NCBI GenBank assembly: GCA_030532385.1
Contig: JAUNLG010000007.1
Location: 24,483-88,482 of the forward strand
Length of the DNA stretch: 64,000 bases
Source of the DNA: Anaerococcus sp.
GTDB taxonomy: Bacteria; Bacillota; Clostridia; Tissierellales; Peptoniphilaceae
Reading direction: 5' to 3'
The translations under genes and the position numbers were made by a program. The notes under the pieces were generated by a model. The model saw only the letters and a program-made list of their open reading frames with translations. It had not been told where the DNA came from and searched no databases. This document shows, in pieces, positions 60,701 to 64,000 of this stretch; the stretch's first letter is position 1; each line of letters opens with the position of its first letter.

Positions 60701-62767
60701 TTCTACTGAAGTAGACATGACATCCGTATTAGAGAAAGTGAGAGGATAGTCTTTTACTAGGTCGGGTAAACTTACTCCTTCTTTATTTAGAGTTGTAAAC
60801 TCATAGGCTGGTAGGTCTTCTCCGTTGATAGACCCATCAACAGGATCTTTTCCTCCCTTAAAGGTCATAGACTCTTCTTTTCCTGGAAGGTAGAGGTCGA
60901 TATCAGCATTGCTATACTTACTCCTACCTGTAAGGGCCTTGGTATCAGTAAATATCTCATCAATATCTGGAGTAAGGGCTGTTTGGCTAGCAGCTCCTCC
61001 TGAGTAGCTTGCAATAAAGTCATATCTGGTTGGTTCATTAACTACAGTTGAACTATTTGGATATAGGCTTATCGTTTCTCCATCAATTGTAAGCTCAACC
61101 CTACTAGGAAGTCTATCATACTTTCCTGTCCTAAAGACAATCTTCTCTCCTTTAGGAATTGTCATTCCCTTATCAAAGGTGAGTGTATATTCATATGTTT
61201 TTCCATTTCCTGTGTGATCGAAATTTGACCTTAGTTCTATAGAGTGAGGATCTGATCCAATTTTTAGAGAGTACTTATACTCTTGCTTATCTGCACTTAG
61301 TGTATAACCATCAGGATAATATATCTTTATTTTGCTATTCTTAAGTATAACAAGATCTTTATCAGAAGTATTGGTCCCCTCAAATCTTGCAATATCTTCG
61401 CCTTCGGTGATATAGCTAGTGTAGAAATTAAAGTAGGCTAAGTCGTCTTCATTAAAGCCCTTTTCAATAAGTTTATCTTTATCAATATAATATCTAATAA
61501 CAGTAGTTAGACCACTATTGAGATGCGTAACCGAAGAGTTTAGCAAAACATCTCTAGGATCATAGTCTGTTAGTTGGGTCTTAAGGCCTGCATAATCTTC
61601 TCCTATAGAAGACCCTTTTGTTGAGGCTACTTGAATTGCTGCAAGCCCCGTATTTAGCCTAGGATTTAAGGTGCCCAAAGGATTTGAATCAATGGATCCG
61701 TCAATGTTTCCAATATTCACACTATCCTTATGAATGTCAATACTTGGCTTTCTTAACCACTTATTAGCCTGTTGGTCTCCTATAAATACCTGACCAATAT
61801 TGCCTCCATCTCTTACATCAAGAAGGTCTGCAAAATCTTTACTAAAAACCTGCCTTAATGCATAATGGCTACCCCAAGCAGTAACCCATGTAAGTCCCTT
61901 AGATTGCTTATATACTATATCAAAGTATCCTAAGTCTTCATTATATCTTGCAAAGGCATTAGCTCCATAAAATTCATAACCTCCACCATGGCTATTCTCA
62001 AAACTTGATTCAGTCCCAAGACTATAATCATTTGATTCTGATGGAATAAAGGTCATAAAGGTATAGGATCCATATGGATAGATCTCCGATCCATCGGTAC
62101 TAGCATTTTTATCAAGAGATTTTGTACCTGCTAAAGAAAATACCCTATTAAAATTACTATCTAAAATTCTCATTTGTATATGAGGCTCACCAATAATATC
62201 AGTTTCGCTATATCCTTCTTTTAGGACTAAGTCTATAGGGAATTCATCTACACTGTGACCTATAGGATTAGTATCTATAAAATCAAATGCCATTACATTG
62301 TTAGATCCACTTACATTAGTAGGTACAGGGTAAAAATCAACCTTGGTCTGTCTATCTGATGAATCATGATACCATCCATTAGATAAGCCACCATACAAGC
62401 CTGTCGCACTATCTGTAAAATCTATCAAGTCATAAAGATCCTTATCAAATTTTAGCATTCCTTTTTTCCAAACTGCGCTCTTCAAGTTCTGAAACTTTCT
62501 ATAAGAAAGCCTAAGGACTGTCCTACCATAAGCATTGGTATAGGTCCCTATGTAGTTTATAGTTGGAGTTTTAATCCCTTCTGCATTTGCTACAACTTCA
62601 ACTTTGTTAGACTCACCTAGTGGCCAATAGTCCATTTGCGCTAACTTTTCTTCCTCTATTGTCCAATCACTCTTTTCTACTTCTGCAAATATAAGATTAG
62701 GACTTATATTAAAAATTGTAGATAAAAGTATAATTAGACTAAGAAGAACAATTTTTTTCTTCTTCAT
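57767..62767 (-). CDS. Very large secreted adhesin-like protein without wall anchor
   Basis: 1666 residues with a standard signal peptide (KIVLLSLIILLSTIFNISPN) and a mature part rich in beta strand with no cysteine that I can find, hence no thioester domain like that of Cpa. The middle contains InlB-like repeats (VRFELNGGRLPLDTLSFEGF, YFLGWSNKLVDP, VYAIYADSFKLILHANND, YNFIGWSAKADGN, LYAQYRPFFDIEVTKNYRL). The end GNLSGKTNPFRFAM has no sorting motif, span or basic tail. It is the first gene of the pilus operon; the next gene, 29 bp on, has its own strong ribosome site. It may be a secreted partner or be held by the anchored 683-residue protein. Confidence 0.75.
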   Translation of the reverse strand: MKKKKIVLLSLIILLSTIFNISPNLIFAEVEKSDWTIEEEKLAQMDYWPLGESNKVEVVANAEGIKTPTINYIGTYTNAYGRTVLRLSYRKFQNLKSAVWKKGMLKFDKDLYDLIDFTDSATGLYGGLSNGWYHDSSDRQTKVDFYPVPTNVSGSNNVMAFDFIDTNPIGHSVDEFPIDLVLKEGYSETDIIGEPHIQMRILDSNFNRVFSLAGTKSLDKNASTDGSEIYPYGSYTFMTFIPSESNDYSLGTESSFENSHGGGYEFYGANAFARYNEDLGYFDIVYKQSKGLTWVTAWGSHYALRQVFSKDFADLLDVRDGGNIGQVFIGDQQANKWLRKPSIDIHKDSVNIGNIDGSIDSNPLGTLNPRLNTGLAAIQVASTKGSSIGEDYAGLKTQLTDYDPRDVLLNSSVTHLNSGLTTVIRYYIDKDKLIEKGFNEDDLAYFNFYTSYITEGEDIARFEGTNTSDKDLVILKNSKIKIYYPDGYTLSADKQEYKYSLKIGSDPHSIELRSNFDHTGNGKTYEYTLTFDKGMTIPKGEKIVFRTGKYDRLPSRVELTIDGETISLYPNSSTVVNEPTRYDFIASYSGGAASQTALTPDIDEIFTDTKALTGRSKYSNADIDLYLPGKEESMTFKGGKDPVDGSINGEDLPAYEFTTLNKEGVSLPDLVKDYPLTFSNTDVMSTSVESDKVVEQVQAKVRFELNGGRLPLDTLSFEGFDRSKPGEEFAYLTQRSTEFAPVKRIVPMNENYSTDPSYKANGFADGTNKDHNGQDLSGDALKLRQFLDLKPTKTNEYFLGWSNKLVDPEEFKELEELRDVSQWSDGKAYKVTANSPIEKNQTVYAIYADSFKLILHANNDSGVKYEIPIQASDFKSDGARIEIPQSPYWNMDKVGVLDEFTKTDPSNQRYNFIGWSAKADGNGIYLGYNLSDLVSMGELTNDEIKNEAYNYSSLIGENLEPTSVMLPNDFDLILPGTIGDYIANGDINLYAQYRPFFDIEVTKNYRLIDGEDTDSPSYVDSEDIIYKPDVMIGLLYRTAVTNYIDPTVHQAANYYNLEKDQYQMGEVEGFSLQKASVESPTVSFSLPGYDELGQRLSYSAVETQPGNEQSYYNFDNNWSNLGITIYSRIPGQGEPVINEGPIDPADNNRNISKIQTITFPSDNSDDIDAFSSATTRSSQVRESGQGEYDLKGYNIQMYNVPRDTPQPIFDKVYDQDSSFKLSAEGLTNGVIDSILIKYPGLDDFVRFIYSADSNQWFQAKKNPDVNSAQVYIKEDKETNIIGTIEISDNNFVFTRKEGNFAKAEVIYARYGKADLTGPVGQTTVLDQPVNIPINQIWQEKNLYDESDTNHENPNVVISARIPEGSGGVLYEPPAGTEYHLVDINNNPILGLDGNPLVYTKKPGEQSGSTISFEPFDPYYNNLSHKDELKIISKMKDFPNIEDAYSTSNPIIIEGPIAEISYKDDYFRRWMDITVTLKDENYPVVGTYRVELELTDDITLKNPDGNLSYDESSNILTIENVRADKNDRSLLPRIYRTDDIINIKVIGEDKFGNLSEVEIPYTEVKQIVLEIESPQIGDDFILYFFDQALIEEAKEGELKVQTLIKRGNQTIFDDTFSATEDFEMVDLLDGNNNFINLEEGDIIDLEAKLYDSEGNLSGKTNPFRFAM

Positions 62768-62847
62768 ATCTTCTCCTTATCAATTTCCTTTATTAAATCA
62801 AGGGCTTTTACTTGTACTTTCGTCTTGCCCATATATACATTTCCCAT
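62764..62847 (-). CDS. Short upstream ORF (22 or 27 residues) coupled to the adhesin gene
   Basis: A frame from ATG 62847 (or the in-frame ATG at 62832) ends in TGA at 62766-62764, overlapping the adhesin ATG at 62767 (ATATGA). The shorter peptide reads GKTKVQVKALDLIKEIDKEK after Met, which would make a charged helix. Its own ribosome site is weak (GGGAAATGT), while the adhesin site AAGGAGAAG lies within it. It may be a leader peptide or chance; the overlap repeats the arrangement seen before lrgA. Confidence 0.35.
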   Translation of the reverse strand: MGNVYMGKTKVQVKALDLIKEIDKEKI

Positions 62848-62887
62848 TCAGTTTTATGTTTGAAATATGTAGCTATATTTTTGTTCT

Positions 62888-62915
62888 ATTATATCGATTT
62901 TTTTAACAAGGTCAA
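62888..62915 (-). promoter_or_regulatory. Promoter of the pilus operon
   Basis: Minus strand TTGACC (62915-62910), 16-bp spacer, TATAAT (62893-62888), about 120 bp upstream of the adhesin start. The rest of the gap 62768-63200 is AT-rich, with the short ORF next to the gene, a palindrome at 62979 and no other gene I can support. Confidence 0.75.
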
Positions 62916-62978
62916 ATATTTCACTTGTATAATTTGTGTTTTTTATAACTTTTTGACCAAAGATTTTTTCTCTTTTTA

Positions 62979-62990
62979 CTGTACTTACAG
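62979..62990. promoter_or_regulatory. Inverted repeat upstream of the pilus promoter
   Basis: CTGTACTTACAG has symmetric arms CTGTA and TACAG with a two-base centre, about 65 bp upstream of the -35 box. A possible activator or repressor site; no regulator is encoded next to the pilus locus. Confidence 0.3.
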
Positions 62991-63200
62991 GCATATTTAT
63001 TATTAATTTGAACTTGCTTTCATATTAAGCCTACGGGTTCTTGTTAGGTTATATTTCTATAATTGGGTCTAAGAATATGAGGCTAATGTGTGGTTATAAT
63101 ATAGATAGTTTACCAGCTTTAGCTAAGTATTTCAAAAAATATTTATATATTTCGTAGGCGTGGTATTTGGGAAAAGTTTTAAGGAGTCTAATTATGTAGA

Positions 63201-63226
63201 AGAAAAGCCCGAGTTTGACTCGAGCT
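63201..63226 (-). terminator. Terminator of the partial surface-protein gene
   Basis: Minus strand AGCTCGAGT (63226-63218) pairs with ACTCGGGCT (63214-63206), three-base loop, then TTTTC, 14 bp past the stop. Confidence 0.88.
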
Positions 63227-63239
63227 TTTGTTAAGATTC

Positions 63240-64000
63240 TTACTTATCTTCTTCTTTTTTCTTGCTTATAAATAGTCCGCCAGCTGCTGCCGCAAGTGTT
63301 GCAAGTACTCCTGTTAGTCCTGTTACTCCAGTCTTAACATTCTTATTTGCGTTTTTGTTGGTGCTGTTTGCTGCTGGTCTATTTGCTGCATTTTGGCTTG
63401 GAACTTTGATTGGTGCCTTCTTTTCAACTACTAGCTTATTAGCTTCTATGAAGTTTTTGGATCCATCTTTGTAAACTAGGGTTGCATTGCCCTTACTATC
63501 AACGATAACTTCTACTGCTTCAGGGTTTGCTCTCTTAACAGCATCTATTACCTTATTGATTTCTTCTTGGCTTAGCTTATCCTTATTGTCTACTTCTACC
63601 TTGTTTTCTGGTAGGTTTGCTGGATTCTTTTCTGCATCTGTTTTGCTTTCTTCCTTGCCATCATCTTCTTTTTGGCTAACTAGGTCATCGCCATCTATAG
63701 TATCCTTGCTTCCATCTGGGTAGGTTATAGTTGCATCGCCATTGTCATCAACATCTACATCTGTTCCCTCTGGTAGCTTATCCTTGTTAGCTTCTTCTAT
63801 ATTGTCCTTAACTTCTTCTTTTTCCTCATCCGTTAGATTTTCATCATCTTCAACTTCAACCTTATCAGATGGTAGGCTTGGTTCTATCTTGTCAGCATCA
63901 GTTGAGCTATCATCTTTGTTATCATCATCTGTGTTGTCATCTGAACCATCATCAGTGTTGGTATCATCATCTGTGGTATCACCTGAACCATCGTCGGTGT
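63240..64000 (-). CDS. C-terminal part of an acidic repeat surface protein with VKTG sorting signal (5' end outside window)
   Basis: The visible 252 residues begin in an Asp/Thr/Ser/Gly low-complexity stalk (TDDGSGDTTDDDTNTDDGSD) encoded by near-tandem DNA repeats. Two related units of about 65 residues follow. The first has KVEVEDDENLTDEEKEEV and ATITYPDGSKDTI; the second has KVEVDNKDKLSQEEINKVID and ATLVYKDGSKNFIEANKL. A Lys/Pro/Asn spacer leads to NVKTGVTGLTG, a hydrophobic span and SKKKEEDK. This is a covalently anchored wall protein of the MSCRAMM kind, with stalk repeats rather than the ligand domain visible. The sorting signal equals that of the basal pilin (52541). Confidence 0.8.
   Translation of the reverse strand, partial: TDDGSGDTTDDDTNTDDGSDDNTDDDNKDDSSTDADKIEPSLPSDKVEVEDDENLTDEEKEEVKDNIEEANKDKLPEGTDVDVDDNGDATITYPDGSKDTIDGDDLVSQKEDDGKEESKTDAEKNPANLPENKVEVDNKDKLSQEEINKVIDAVKRANPEAVEVIVDSKGNATLVYKDGSKNFIEANKLVVEKKAPIKVPSQNAANRPAANSTNKNANKNVKTGVTGLTGVLATLAAAAGGLFISKKKEEDK

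Overview
The window reads as a low-GC Gram-positive (Firmicutes) chromosome, most likely an anaerobic coccus of the Peptoniphilaceae (Anaerococcus-like). The grounds are a Clostridia-type housekeeping order (nfeD-floA-phoH-ybeY-cdd-era-recO-glyQ-glyS-ppsR) without the sporulation genes Bacillus has between floA and phoH, strong AGGAGG ribosome sites, sigma-A-type promoters, and surface proteins ending in VKTG/VPTG-type sorting signals. The genus is an inference. I found no rRNA, tRNA, CRISPR array, insertion sequence or recognisable riboswitch class.

Layout: (1) 1-1874: the start of an acyl-CoA dehydrogenase gene (minus), then an lrgAB-type murein-hydrolase-exporter pair (plus) preceded by a translationally coupled 29-residue mini-ORF. 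(2) 1916-12274: a minus-strand catabolic cluster. A sulfonate/taurine-type ABC transporter (ssuC-B-A-like) is followed by a 135-bp structured element and then an uncharacterised barrel protein, a NagB-like deaminase lacking its catalytic Asp, class II aldolase, triosephosphate isomerase, a LarA (nickel-pincer) homologue, NagA and a PFK with mixed ATP/PPi motifs. A divergent DeoR regulator (12457) reads away from it. (3) 13474-19736: a PTS EIICB - GH38 mannosidase - GH4 phospho-glycosidase operon with its RpiR regulator, more AT-rich than the surroundings, followed by a GNAT pseudogene. (4) 20511-32173: a long housekeeping operon from nfeD to guaA containing a triple fusion YbeY-undecaprenol kinase-PAP2 phosphatase. 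(5) 32299-36502: an acidic lipoprotein, a helical wall-anchored protein, and a phasin/UbiB pair. (6) 36619-52264: a Wzx/Wzy capsule locus with the CpsB/C/D phosphoregulatory system, an LCP ligase and genes suggesting a 4-amino-4,6-dideoxy sugar. (7) 52541-62767: a pilus locus with the order of the streptococcal FCT region (adhesin, pseudo-signal-peptidase, Spy0128-type major pilin, class B sortase, basal pilin). (8) 63240-64000: the C-terminal end of another VKTG-anchored acidic repeat protein.

The cell-envelope theme links much of the window. The YbeY-fusion kinase and phosphatase domains would both yield undecaprenyl phosphate, which the capsule locus consumes; the LCP protein would then attach capsule to peptidoglycan, and the pilus locus adds covalent surface fibres. 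The most unusual parts are the 10-kb catabolic cluster of unknown substrate and the FCT-like pilus operon with a catalytically dead signal peptidase and a DivIVA-like mini-protein. All functional calls come from motifs and gene order read by eye; no search was run.
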